Shown one piece after another: positions 1-6,100 of a stretch of DNA of 6,658 nt. This DNA comes from Chitinophagaceae bacterium. Lineage in GTDB: Bacteria; Bacteroidota; Bacteroidia; Chitinophagales; Chitinophagaceae. How positions within the stretch are numbered: the stretch's first letter is position 1; the number at the start of each line of letters is the position of its first letter. A model generated the notes under the pieces. The model was not told where the DNA came from, made no database searches, and saw nothing but the letters and a program-made list of their open reading frames with translations. Where the stretch lies: positions 1-6,658 of the forward strand of contig JAHEZA010000143.1 of assembly GCA_023251335.1 (NCBI GenBank). Direction: 5' to 3'. Made by a program: the position numbers and the translations under genes.

Positions 1-1029
1 TACTGCAATGCTATCATTAAAGCTAATAATAGCAGGATAAGAAAATTCTTCATCTTCTTTACCATTTTCCAGGTCTATTTTTTTAGGCCATGTTTTCCCA
101 TTATCAAATGAAATAGCGAGCGCAAGCTTACCCCTCGATCCCCAATCTTTTGTTGTTGGATTATAAGCTAATACTAATGTGCCGTCAGATAATTTAGCAA
201 TATCAATTCCGCTATTGGGATTGGGCAAAGAAGTTTTATAAACAGGTGACCATGTTTTGCCATAATCTTTGGAATCGCTGCGGCATATTACGCCGGAAGT
301 GCTTCTCAGCAGGGCGTGTACATTGCCCGGTGACGATTCCCAAAGTGTAGGTTGTATGATTCCCTTTCCGGGGATTTCTTTACGATCAATCTGAAGATAT
401 GGCGTAGCCTTCCAGGTCTTTCCTTCATCATCAGTGCGGTCGAAAAAAGCATTCCACATACCTTGTTCATTGGATGCGCCCGCAATCCATGAACCATCAG
501 ACAAAAGGATTATTTTATTTCGAACCGGCCCACGTCCGCCGTGATCTCCTTTAACCAACTCCCTGGCTTCTGACCAGGTCTTCCCGTCATCGTCCGAAGT
601 TTTTACCCAGGTTTCCCATTGAGGAATTTGTTTTCCTACTTTGAAGAAAAGATCGATTTCCCCTTCAGGCGATTGGAATAAAACCGGGTTCCAATGGGGT
701 TCGTTAATAATTTTTGCTACTTCAAATGTTTTACCCCACGCCCCTGGCGTTCCTTTCGTCATCCAAATACCAACATCATCATCCTTTTCTTCTGTTCCAC
801 CAAACCAGGCTGCCATAAAATCTCCATTTTTCAAATGAATGATAGTTGAGGCATGGCACTCAGGATAGGGTTGATCATCCCCGAAAAAAAATCCTCTAAG
901 AGGAATAGAATCCAATCGGTTGGGGGCTTTCATTTTCTCAATATAAGTAGATTTTGAAAAACAATTGTATAGTGTAAAGAGTGCAAAAAAAATAAGGCTT
1001 AATTTCTTTAAGTTAATTGTTCTTTTCAT
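1..1029 (-). CDS. Exported BNR/Asp-box repeat protein, sialidase-like (BNR_2 family), C-terminus cut by window edge
   Basis: The frame is open from an ATG at 1029 to base 1 (343 codons, no stop), so the gene is partial at its 3' end; BNR_2-type proteins I know suggest only a few dozen residues are missing. Residues 1-22 form a signal sequence (basic MKRTINLKK, then a hydrophobic run); Cys23 in LYNC is a poor lipobox, so lipoprotein status is uncertain. Four Asp boxes (SxDxGxTW type) start at residues 145, 199, 253 and 307, exactly 54 residues apart, marking successive propeller blades. Other BNR_2-like stretches are CHASTIIHLKNGD (58-70), AAWFGGTEE (73-81), NPVLF (114-118), GIIQPTLWE (223-231), LPNPNSGIDIAKL (268-280) and FSYPAII (329-335). 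A predicted periplasmic or surface beta-propeller acting on glycans is likely. I see no classical RIP motif of GH33 sialidases, so true sialidase activity is not established. It is divergent from the aldolase operon. Confidence 0.85.
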   Translation of the reverse strand, partial: MKRTINLKKLSLIFFALFTLYNCFSKSTYIEKMKAPNRLDSIPLRGFFFGDDQPYPECHASTIIHLKNGDFMAAWFGGTEEKDDDVGIWMTKGTPGAWGKTFEVAKIINEPHWNPVLFQSPEGEIDLFFKVGKQIPQWETWVKTSDDDGKTWSEARELVKGDHGGRGPVRNKIILLSDGSWIAGASNEQGMWNAFFDRTDDEGKTWKATPYLQIDRKEIPGKGIIQPTLWESSPGNVHALLRSTSGVICRSDSKDYGKTWSPVYKTSLPNPNSGIDIAKLSDGTLVLAYNPTTKDWGSRGKLALAISFDNGKTWPKKIDLENGKEDEEFSYPAIISFNDSIAV

Positions 1030-1112
1030 TTTATAAAATTTCTGTCGTGTATTATACCAGGGCCATGTCAGCCTATAATTGTCGGGGGCGTGCTTCCCGC
1101 AAAGCAACCAAG

Positions 1113-1154
1113 TTCACAAAGAAATAACTTTATGGCCTCCGTGTCTTTGTGGGA
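1113..1154. repeat. Degenerate palindromic intergenic repeat (CACAAAGA / TCTTTGTG)
   Basis: Arms CACAAAGA (1115-1122) and TCTTTGTG (1144-1151) are perfect 8-bp inverted copies around a 21-nt centre that includes CTCCGTG. The wording CTCCGTGTCTTTGTGG closely recalls the abundant 'ctttgtgtctttgtgg' interspersed intergenic palindromes I know from Bacteroidetes and some other genomes. This copy appears decayed. Family membership is from memory; the arms are seen directly. Confidence 0.4.
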
Positions 1155-1279
1155 TCAATGACATGAACAAGTCCTGAAAAATACTCCATTTTTTTAGCTT
1201 GATGAATTTTTTGAACACTTATGACAAGATGCTACAATTGATGGATAAGATAAGGTAAAGAGCGCCCTTGTTAGTGTTT

Positions 1280-1287
1280 TATTTTTG
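1280..1287 (+). promoter_or_regulatory. Candidate -7 box (TATTTTTG) for the aldolase operon
   Basis: TATTTTTG fits the Bacteroidetes -7 consensus TAnnTTTG and lies about 113 bp before the chosen ATG at 1401. I do not see a TTG at the usual -33 distance, so only half of the promoter is supported. In AT-rich DNA such a match can occur by chance. Confidence 0.25.
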
Positions 1288-1400
1288 TAAGAAGTAAAAT
1301 AATTAGCAGACACTTTATTAAAAAGACAGGCTAAAAGTAAGTGCCAGATGATTTACCTAACCGCTTATTAACTATTTCAAGGACCATAAAAAAAATCACA

Positions 1401-2342
1401 ATGAAAGAAAATGTTGAACGGAAGTTTATTCCTGTTATGTTGACTCCTTTTAAAGAAGATGGAAAAATTGATTTGAATGGTCTTAGCGAGATCATTGAAT
1501 TGTATCTGCACGCGGGTGCAAAAGGATTATTTGCCAATTGCCAGTCCAGTGAAATGTTTCATTTAAGCGATGAAGAACGATTACTGATTGTTAGGCATAC
1601 TTTAAAGATAACAGACGGGAGAGTGCCGGTAGTAGCAGTTGGTAATTTTGGAACAACAATCGCTGAACAGGCTGATTTTATTCATAAAATTTATGATACC
1701 GGCGTCAAAGCAGTTATTATAGTTACGGGCCTTATTGCTGAAGAAAATGAAAGCGATGAAGTTTTTAATGACCGAATATTTGAGTTATTTAATCTGACCG
1801 GACAAATTCCACTTGGATTTTATGAATGCCCCGAGCCATATAAAAGAGTGCTATCTGCAAAACAACTTGAAAAATTTGTTACTACTGGCCGAATAATTTA
1901 CCACAAGGATACCTGTCTCGATATAGAAATGATAAAAGATAAATTAAACACTACAAAAGGTTTTGACTCGTTTGGCCTGTATGATGCTTACGCCGTAAAC
2001 GCAGTGGCTTCATTAGAAGCTGGCGCAGCAGGGCTTTCGTGCATCCAGGGCAATTTTTTTCCTGAGCTGATTGTATGGTTGTGCGATCACTTTGATGATA
2101 TCAATGCAAATGGCAGTGTATGCAAAGTGCAACAATTTTTAACTGACCACATGGAAGTTATTCATCACGCCTACCCTATTGTTGCGAAATATTACCTTCA
2201 AAAACGTGGAATAAATATTTCTACTTTTACACGAACTAACACGGAAGATTTTACTTTGGAAGTAAAAAATAACGTGGATATTCTCTATGATAAATATAAT
2301 CTTCTTCAAAAAGAGCTTAAAGCTGAATTTAGTTTACAATGA
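1401..2342 (+). CDS. NAL/DHDPS superfamily class I aldolase (atypical subgroup)
   Basis: A 313-residue cytoplasmic TIM-barrel lyase/aldolase of the dihydrodipicolinate synthase/N-acetylneuraminate lyase family, usual length about 300. ATG 1401 is preferred over the in-frame GTG 1341 because FIPVMLTPFKEDGKID (residues 9-24) then sits where the family begins. AAGGA at 1380-1384 is a distant, weak ribosome site. The Schiff-base lysine is Lys169 in IIYHKDTC (165-172). The catalytic tyrosine is Tyr141 in GFYECPEPYK (139-148). Their 28-residue spacing equals Y137/K165 of E. coli NanA and Y133/K161 of DapA. The usual GxTGE loop is instead CQSSE (47-51), and the PYY segment holding the DapA Tyr107 is replaced by TGLIAEENES near 109-118. 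Substrate is therefore unknown; a 2-keto-3-deoxy sugar acid or nonulosonate is a reasonable guess given the neighbours. It is followed 4 bp later by the DUF3748 gene. Confidence 0.88.
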   Translation: MKENVERKFIPVMLTPFKEDGKIDLNGLSEIIELYLHAGAKGLFANCQSSEMFHLSDEERLLIVRHTLKITDGRVPVVAVGNFGTTIAEQADFIHKIYDTGVKAVIIVTGLIAEENESDEVFNDRIFELFNLTGQIPLGFYECPEPYKRVLSAKQLEKFVTTGRIIYHKDTCLDIEMIKDKLNTTKGFDSFGLYDAYAVNAVASLEAGAAGLSCIQGNFFPELIVWLCDHFDDINANGSVCKVQQFLTDHMEVIHHAYPIVAKYYLQKRGINISTFTRTNTEDFTLEVKNNVDILYDKYNLLQKELKAEFSLQ

Positions 2343-2346
2343 ATCA

Positions 2347-3744
2347 ATGATTTGTAAACTCTGTTTATTGTTGACGATGTATGTTTGGATTTTGCCCGGT
2401 TTTAGCCAACCTTTTTCGCCAAATCATGGACAATTTAAAATAATGCAACTCACGTTTGATACCAGCGGTCATACGATCCACAACACCCAGTGTTTTTCTC
2501 CCGATGACAACTGGATCGTATTTGACACACGCAACAATGACACGATGATTGCAGCCACAGGAAACATTGTGATGGTAAATACACAAACCGGTGAAATCCG
2601 CAAACTTTATGATACAAAGCACCAAACCCTTTATGGGCCGGGAGTCGGAGCAGCTACTTTTTCACCGGTGACTAACCGTATTATATTTATTCATGGTATT
2701 CGAAACGCTGATAAAAATAATCCTTATGGAATAACACGACGTACAGGAATAGCCATTGATATTGCAAAACCATTTCATCCGATATTTATGGATGCACGTG
2801 ATATTACACCGCCATTTACCCCCGGTGCATTACGTGGAGGAACACATGCGCATAACTGGAGCGCTGACGGAAAATGGATCAGCTTTACCTACAATGATTA
2901 CATTATGCAGCAACTGGAAAAAAAAGATTCTGCAGTGAAAGATCTTCGTACAGTAGGAGTGATGGTGCCAGGCCACCCTGTTCAACTAGCTTACGATGGA
3001 TCGGAAGAAAATAATAGCGGTGAAATGTTTGCTGTAGTAGTAACAAAGGTTACCGAAACCCCTGGGCCGGGAAGCGATGAAATTGATAGGGCCTTTGATG
3101 AAGGATGGATTGGGACAAAAGGTTATAAGAAGAACGATGGTAGCTGGCAACACCGGGCCATCGCATTTCAGGGCGAAGTGATCAATCTTGATGGAACAAA
3201 AAAAACTGAAGTTTTTATAGTGGATTTGCCTGAAGATTTGACAAAAGCGAACCCAGGCGAACCGCTTGAAGGAACAATTAGTTCAAGGCCAAATGTACCT
3301 GCGGGGGTAGCACAACGGAGAATTACCTATACTTCAAATGGAATAGAAGGCCCTCGCCACTGGCTACGATCTGCTCCTGACGGCCATCTAATTGCTTTTT
3401 TATCAAAGGATAACCAAGGCATTATCCAATTGTTCGGAGTAACGACTGATAGTGAAAAAATCACACAACTTACTTTTAATTCTAATTCAGTTCAAGGATC
3501 ATTTAATTTCAGCCCGGATGGTACGCACATTGCGTATCTGGCTGATAATAGTGTTTTTGTTACCGATATCAAAACGCACAAGTCTAAACGCTTAACTCCC
3601 CGGGCTTCCGACGAAGAAAATGTGATCGGTTCAGTAGTTTGGTCAAATCAAGGTTCCATGCTCGCTTTTAATAAGTACATAAAAGATAAAAAAACAGGTA
3701 AATTATTCCTGCAGATATTTATATTAAAAGATAACTTGCTATAA
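2347..3744 (+). CDS. Exported DUF3748 (YidR-like) TolB-type beta-propeller protein
   Basis: The protein has 465 residues from ATG 2347, four bases after the aldolase stop, implying an operon and probably coupled translation, as no clear ribosome site is present. An in-frame ATG at 2287 would add 20 residues inside the aldolase and bury the signal peptide, so it was rejected. Residues 1-20 (MICKLCLLL...LPGFS) form a signal peptide, cleavage near GFS|Q. PD40/TolB-like blades appear at 49-62 (CFSPDDNWIVFDTR), 104-117, 170-183 (NWSADGKWISFTYN), 342-355, 387-400 (NFSPDGTHIAYLAD) and 431-444. It strongly resembles my memory of E. coli YidR: RDITPPFTPGALRGGTHAH (151-169), PGPGSDEIDRAFDEGWIG (239-256), GVAQRRITYT (320-329) and GPRHW (335-339). 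YidR, as I recall it, lacks a signal peptide, so export is a difference. No function is assigned to the family to my knowledge; periplasmic sugar binding or cleavage is inference. Confidence 0.87.
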   Translation: MICKLCLLLTMYVWILPGFSQPFSPNHGQFKIMQLTFDTSGHTIHNTQCFSPDDNWIVFDTRNNDTMIAATGNIVMVNTQTGEIRKLYDTKHQTLYGPGVGAATFSPVTNRIIFIHGIRNADKNNPYGITRRTGIAIDIAKPFHPIFMDARDITPPFTPGALRGGTHAHNWSADGKWISFTYNDYIMQQLEKKDSAVKDLRTVGVMVPGHPVQLAYDGSEENNSGEMFAVVVTKVTETPGPGSDEIDRAFDEGWIGTKGYKKNDGSWQHRAIAFQGEVINLDGTKKTEVFIVDLPEDLTKANPGEPLEGTISSRPNVPAGVAQRRITYTSNGIEGPRHWLRSAPDGHLIAFLSKDNQGIIQLFGVTTDSEKITQLTFNSNSVQGSFNFSPDGTHIAYLADNSVFVTDIKTHKSKRLTPRASDEENVIGSVVWSNQGSMLAFNKYIKDKKTGKLFLQIFILKDNLL

Positions 3745-3792
3745 TTTTATATATAAAGCAGGCTATATTATTTTTATGAAAATCACAGAGAT

Positions 3793-4689
3793 TTATTCAA
3801 ACAGGGGAAGAATTTCACTGAATTTTTCGGTCTTCAGATAATCACGTTTATAAGTCAGAGGGGTTACTCCAATTACTTTTTTAAATTGTCTGTAAAAATT
3901 AGAGATATTATAGAATCCACATTTGTCCGCTATCTGATCAATAGACATTTTATCTTCTATTAAAAAATGGCAGGCATGGCTAATGCGAATTTCGGTGAGG
4001 AAATCATAGTAGGTTTTGTTGGTCATTAATTTAAAATAACGGCAAAATGAGGTGGCAGTAAGATTACTAATGGCTGCAATTTGTTCCAAAGTGATAGGTT
4101 GTGAATAGTTAGCCATTGTATAGCTGCATACAATGTTCAATCGTTCTGTTTCATATTTGTTAGACTGGTAAAAATTCTTTTCCCTGGTAACCTGGTAACA
4201 ATCTTTTGTTTCGGATAAAATTTTGAGAATAGAAAGTAAGGCAATGAGTCGGTCAAGACCTTCTGCTTTCGATGCGGCTTCAATTATCGGAACAAGTTTA
4301 TCACGGGTTTCATTTATGATTACCATCCCGCTTTTTGCCTTTTCAAAAAGTAATGGAAGAAGACGTGCTTCTGGCAATAATAGCATGTCATTTCCCATAA
4401 AATTTGATGAGAAATGAAGAACTATTGCTTCAACACCATATTGGGAAATGTCCTCGGGAGCATCTTCCCTGCAATGCCATTTATGCGGAAGATTTTCTCC
4501 CAACAGAAGAATCTCGCCATCTGAAAAATTACTGATATTGTCGCCAATAAAACGAACACCTTCTCCTTTAATGAGATAATGTAATTCCAGTTCAGGATGA
4601 TAGTGCCATAACGATCCGAAGGACGAATCACGGCGAATACTGAATGATGATTCTAATTGCGACGGCACTTTATGGAAATGAGGTTTCAT
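3793..4689 (-). CDS. AraC family transcriptional regulator with N-terminal cupin domain
   Basis: A 298-residue cytoplasmic DNA-binding protein of the usual AraC length. The N-terminal half has the cupin-like sensor pattern: LWHYHPELELHYLIKGEGV (28-46, with the typical HxHPExEL core) and DGEILLLGENLPHKW (57-71). The C-terminal 100 residues carry two helix-turn-helix units: ITLEQIAAISNLTATSFCRYF (199-219) and MSIDQIADKCGFYNISNFYRQFKKVIGVTPLTYKR (248-282), the latter containing the AraC signature (CGF...F...FKK..G.TP..YK). The cupin suggests a small sugar or sugar-acid ligand. It is convergent with the DUF3748 gene (48 bp between stops), so it is not in that operon, but it is the only regulator present and likely controls the adjacent catabolic genes. 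The start at 4689 fits the family; upstream DNA is A/T-rich without a good Shine-Dalgarno. Confidence 0.93.
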   Translation of the reverse strand: MKPHFHKVPSQLESSFSIRRDSSFGSLWHYHPELELHYLIKGEGVRFIGDNISNFSDGEILLLGENLPHKWHCREDAPEDISQYGVEAIVLHFSSNFMGNDMLLLPEARLLPLLFEKAKSGMVIINETRDKLVPIIEAASKAEGLDRLIALLSILKILSETKDCYQVTREKNFYQSNKYETERLNIVCSYTMANYSQPITLEQIAAISNLTATSFCRYFKLMTNKTYYDFLTEIRISHACHFLIEDKMSIDQIADKCGFYNISNFYRQFKKVIGVTPLTYKRDYLKTEKFSEILPLFE

Positions 4690-5096
4690 ATTTGCGAAGA
4701 ATTAGAGTTGTAAATTTCGGTTATTTAAAAATAGGGATAAAAAGCCGTATGGACAATTCTTTTTGTTAACATAGTTAATGATAAATTTATTGGTACAGTA
4801 AACAAAGAAATAATGAGAATTTTGGTTAATTGGTTGCTTCACTTTTGATGACAAGTAAATAGATTTTGACATTCCCATCTGATAAATTATTGGCCGTAGT
4901 AAAGCAAGAATCCCAATAACAATAGACGGATTTTTTTAATTTGCATAAGGTATCAATGCTATTGCCTGATGACGTTAAAAACATTGACGATGAAGTTACT
5001 CCGTCTTATTCTGGCAGACACAATTTACTTCGGATCTGGCACCCGCCGATTAAATCAAAGCATTAAAATAGATGTCATCAAGGCCATGTTGCATTA
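4690..5096. other. Intergenic region with no convincing gene
   Basis: This 407-bp stretch lies upstream of the AraC gene and downstream of the hypothetical at 5097-5585, so it should hold the AraC promoter and the hypothetical's 3' end. A 7-bp inverted pair TTATTGG/CCAATAA (4887-4893 and 4913-4919) has a 19-nt loop; a T7 run follows only at 4931, too far for a standard terminator. One weak small ORF (4956-5066) is listed separately. Nothing else was recognised. Confidence 0.5.
4956..5066 (+). CDS. Possible small ORF, 36 codons, unknown
   Basis: An ATG at 4956 opens a 36-residue frame (MLLPDDVKNIDDEV...IWHPPIKSKH, stop 5064-5066). AAGG at 4947-4950 lies 5 nt before it, the best Shine-Dalgarno-like spacing in this stretch, and TTTTTTTAATTTG just upstream is a near miss to the -7 box. 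The peptide has no signal, no membrane segment and no family I recognise. The frame could equally be chance or a decayed gene; a second overlapping frame is open through the same bases. Confidence 0.15.
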   Translation: MLLPDDVKNIDDEVTPSYSGRHNLLRIWHPPIKSKH

Positions 5097-5585
5097 TCAA
5101 AGAAGTTTTCTTTTAAAATCAAATTGTAAATCTGGATGAAGTGACGAGAGCACTTTTTCAATTTTCTTTAATTGCGCATCATACAAATTCCTTAACTGTA
5201 CGCTCTGTTTCAATGGGATTGAATGAATAATGATGCAGTTAGAAAAATGGATTAATAATTCGGCTTCAACCTGTTTTGATAATGAAAACCGAATGTGTTT
5301 GTTTACGTTCTTCAGAATTTTACGAACACTTTTTTTAATATAGTAAATGCTATGTTTATTAATTTCCAAAAAAGAGTTTTCGGTGTCTGATTTCACCTTT
5401 TCAATATAATTGTTCAGATCATCTGCATCAAAAAGGAGAAAGCTAAATAATTCTTTGTTTTCTTTTTTAAACTTAGCCAATCTGATACAATAATCCAGCA
5501 ACTCTTTCGCATCTCTTTTTTCAAGATCTTTTCTAATTTCATTAAGATCGGGAGTATTCATATTTTGTAAAGATAAAAAGGTCAT
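5097..5585 (-). CDS. Conserved hypothetical, small charged helical protein
   Basis: A 162-codon protein with no signal peptide or membrane helix, predicted cytoplasmic. It is rich in Lys, Glu, Asp, Leu and Ile and looks all-helical: DLNEIRKDLEKRDAKELLDYC (13-33), RLAKFKKENKELFSFLLFD (35-53), then IKKSVRKILKNVNKHIRFS near 83-101. The opening 'DLxEIRKxLxxRDxKELLxxCxRLAKFKKENKELxxxLLF' resembles a recurring Bacteroidetes hypothetical family that I remember without any function. Two starts are possible: ATG 5585, used here as the outer limit, or ATG 5561, which gives MNTPDLNEIRK and may be the true one because the first eight residues (MTFLSLQN) look unlike the rest. Neither has a Shine-Dalgarno. 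It stands alone; a terminator-shaped hairpin lies 12 bp upstream of the first ATG. Confidence 0.75.
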   Translation of the reverse strand: MTFLSLQNMNTPDLNEIRKDLEKRDAKELLDYCIRLAKFKKENKELFSFLLFDADDLNNYIEKVKSDTENSFLEINKHSIYYIKKSVRKILKNVNKHIRFSLSKQVEAELLIHFSNCIIIHSIPLKQSVQLRNLYDAQLKKIEKVLSSLHPDLQFDFKRKLL

Positions 5586-5596
5586 ACGCTTTTAAT

Positions 5597-5630
5597 AAAA
5601 AAAAGGAAATCATAAAGACTTCCCTTTTTT
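5597..5630. terminator. Terminator-shaped hairpin, AAAAAAGGAA / TTCCCTTTTTT
   Basis: The arm AAAAAAGGAA (5599-5608) pairs with TTCCCTTTTTT (5620-5630) with one bulged C, closing an 11-nt loop. The A-run and T-run make it formally bidirectional. It is AU-dominated with only two G-C pairs, so weak. It sits just upstream of the minus-strand hypothetical rather than after a gene, so it would act in that gene's 5' leader or on a read-through or antisense transcript. Confidence 0.35.
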
Positions 5631-5699
5631 CGGTTTATGCGTGTGTAATATAATTGCCTTCGTAAAGTACTTTTACAGAGGGAATGATTTATATGATTT

Positions 5700-5716
5700 G
5701 TTGACCACCCGTTGAC
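5700..5716. repeat. Tandem GTTGAC half-sites, 11-bp period
   Basis: GTTGAC occurs at 5700-5705 and 5711-5716, one helical turn apart, with a related inverted copy ATCAAC at 5736-5741. The spacing would suit a dimeric regulator. The elements are short and could be chance. Confidence 0.2.
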
Positions 5717-5875
5717 ACAGTTATCATAATGATCAATCAACACGATTGCTAAAAAATAATTAAGGAAAGGAAAATAAGAGCTTTTCTTTTACAAACAGTA
5801 ATGAGGGATATTCGGCAATTGATAACGAAGGATGGAATAATTTCCCCGTTTTAATATTTTGTAAAACTATCTTTT

Positions 5876-5883
5876 TATATTTG
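5876..5883 (+). promoter_or_regulatory. Candidate -7 box (TATATTTG)
   Basis: TATATTTG matches TAnnTTTG exactly. A TTTG at 5858-5861 lies upstream, but the 14-nt gap is shorter than the usual -33/-7 spacing. It is about 217 bp before the next start codon (6101), so it would give a long leader. TACATTTA at 6011-6018, with TTG at 5992-5994, is a closer but imperfect alternative for the same gene. Confidence 0.22.
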
Positions 5884-6037
5884 AAAATGCAAACGTGATC
5901 TTAACTAAATTTTTAAAAAGTGAAAAATGTCACCAATTTGTATTGATTCGTTCCGGAATAAAAAGTTGTTAACTCAAAAAAGTTCACAATATTGTAATCC
6001 AATTATATCGTACATTTAGTAGAAAATATGCCGGTGT

Positions 6038-6080
6038 ATCCTAACACTATTTTAAGAAGTATTTGGCATACTATTAGGAT
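6038..6080. promoter_or_regulatory. Inverted repeat upstream of the exported low-complexity protein
   Basis: Arms ATCCTAACACTAT (6038-6050) and ATACTATTAGGAT (6068-6080) pair at 11 of 13 positions around a 17-nt spacer, ending 20 bp before the ATG at 6101. It is not followed by a T-run, so it is not a terminator. It could be an operator for a dimeric protein or a 5' UTR stem-loop. Confidence 0.4.
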
Positions 6081-6100
6081 TATAAATTTAAAAAATTGTC

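Larger units (their letters stand above)
1030..1400. promoter_or_regulatory. Divergent intergenic region between the BNR protein and the aldolase operon
   Basis: This 371-bp gene-free stretch separates two divergently transcribed genes and so should carry both promoters. A TAnnTTTG box lies at 1280-1287 (plus strand) and a degenerate palindromic repeat at 1113-1154. I found no TAnnTTTG match on the minus strand in front of the BNR gene. The plus-strand frame is open upstream to a GTG at 1341, but the extra 20 residues (VPDDLPNRLL...) do not look like the start of the aldolase family, so I treat them as leader. An AraC-type operator could lie here but no convincing repeated half-site was seen. 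Confidence 0.5.
5586..6100. other. Long AT-rich divergent intergenic region
   Basis: A 515-bp region between the divergently oriented hypothetical (minus) and the exported protein (plus). It contains a terminator-shaped hairpin (5597-5630), a tandem GTTGAC pair (5700-5716), a TAnnTTTG box (5876-5883), a near-consensus TACATTTA (6011-6018) and an inverted repeat (6038-6080), each listed separately. No ORF of credible length or composition is present on either strand; a 17-codon frame starting ATGAGGGATATT near 5800 is not supported. Confidence 0.5.

Noticed and set aside
306..838. Short ORFs inside the BNR protein gene on both strands
   Set aside because: The continuous 343-codon minus frame with four Asp boxes explains this DNA.
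1341..1400. Upstream GTG start adding 20 residues to the aldolase
   Set aside because: The added residues do not resemble the family's N-terminus, no ribosome site precedes the GTG, and the ATG at 1401 gives the usual length and motif positions.
2287..2346. Upstream ATG giving a longer DUF3748 protein that overlaps the aldolase
   Set aside because: It would place 20 charged or mixed residues before a clear signal peptide. The ATG at 2347 gives a normal exported protein.
3745..3792. AT-rich partial palindrome between the convergent stops as a bidirectional terminator
   Set aside because: Pairing between TATATAT-type arms is imperfect and contains almost no G-C pairs, so no stem could be drawn with confidence.
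4223..4631. ORFs opposite or out of frame with the AraC gene
   Set aside because: They are shadows of a strongly supported AraC coding frame and have no family features.
4887..4937. TTATTGG/CCAATAA hairpin followed by a T-run as a terminator
   Set aside because: The loop is 19 nt and the T-run begins about 11 nt after the stem, unlike an intrinsic terminator.
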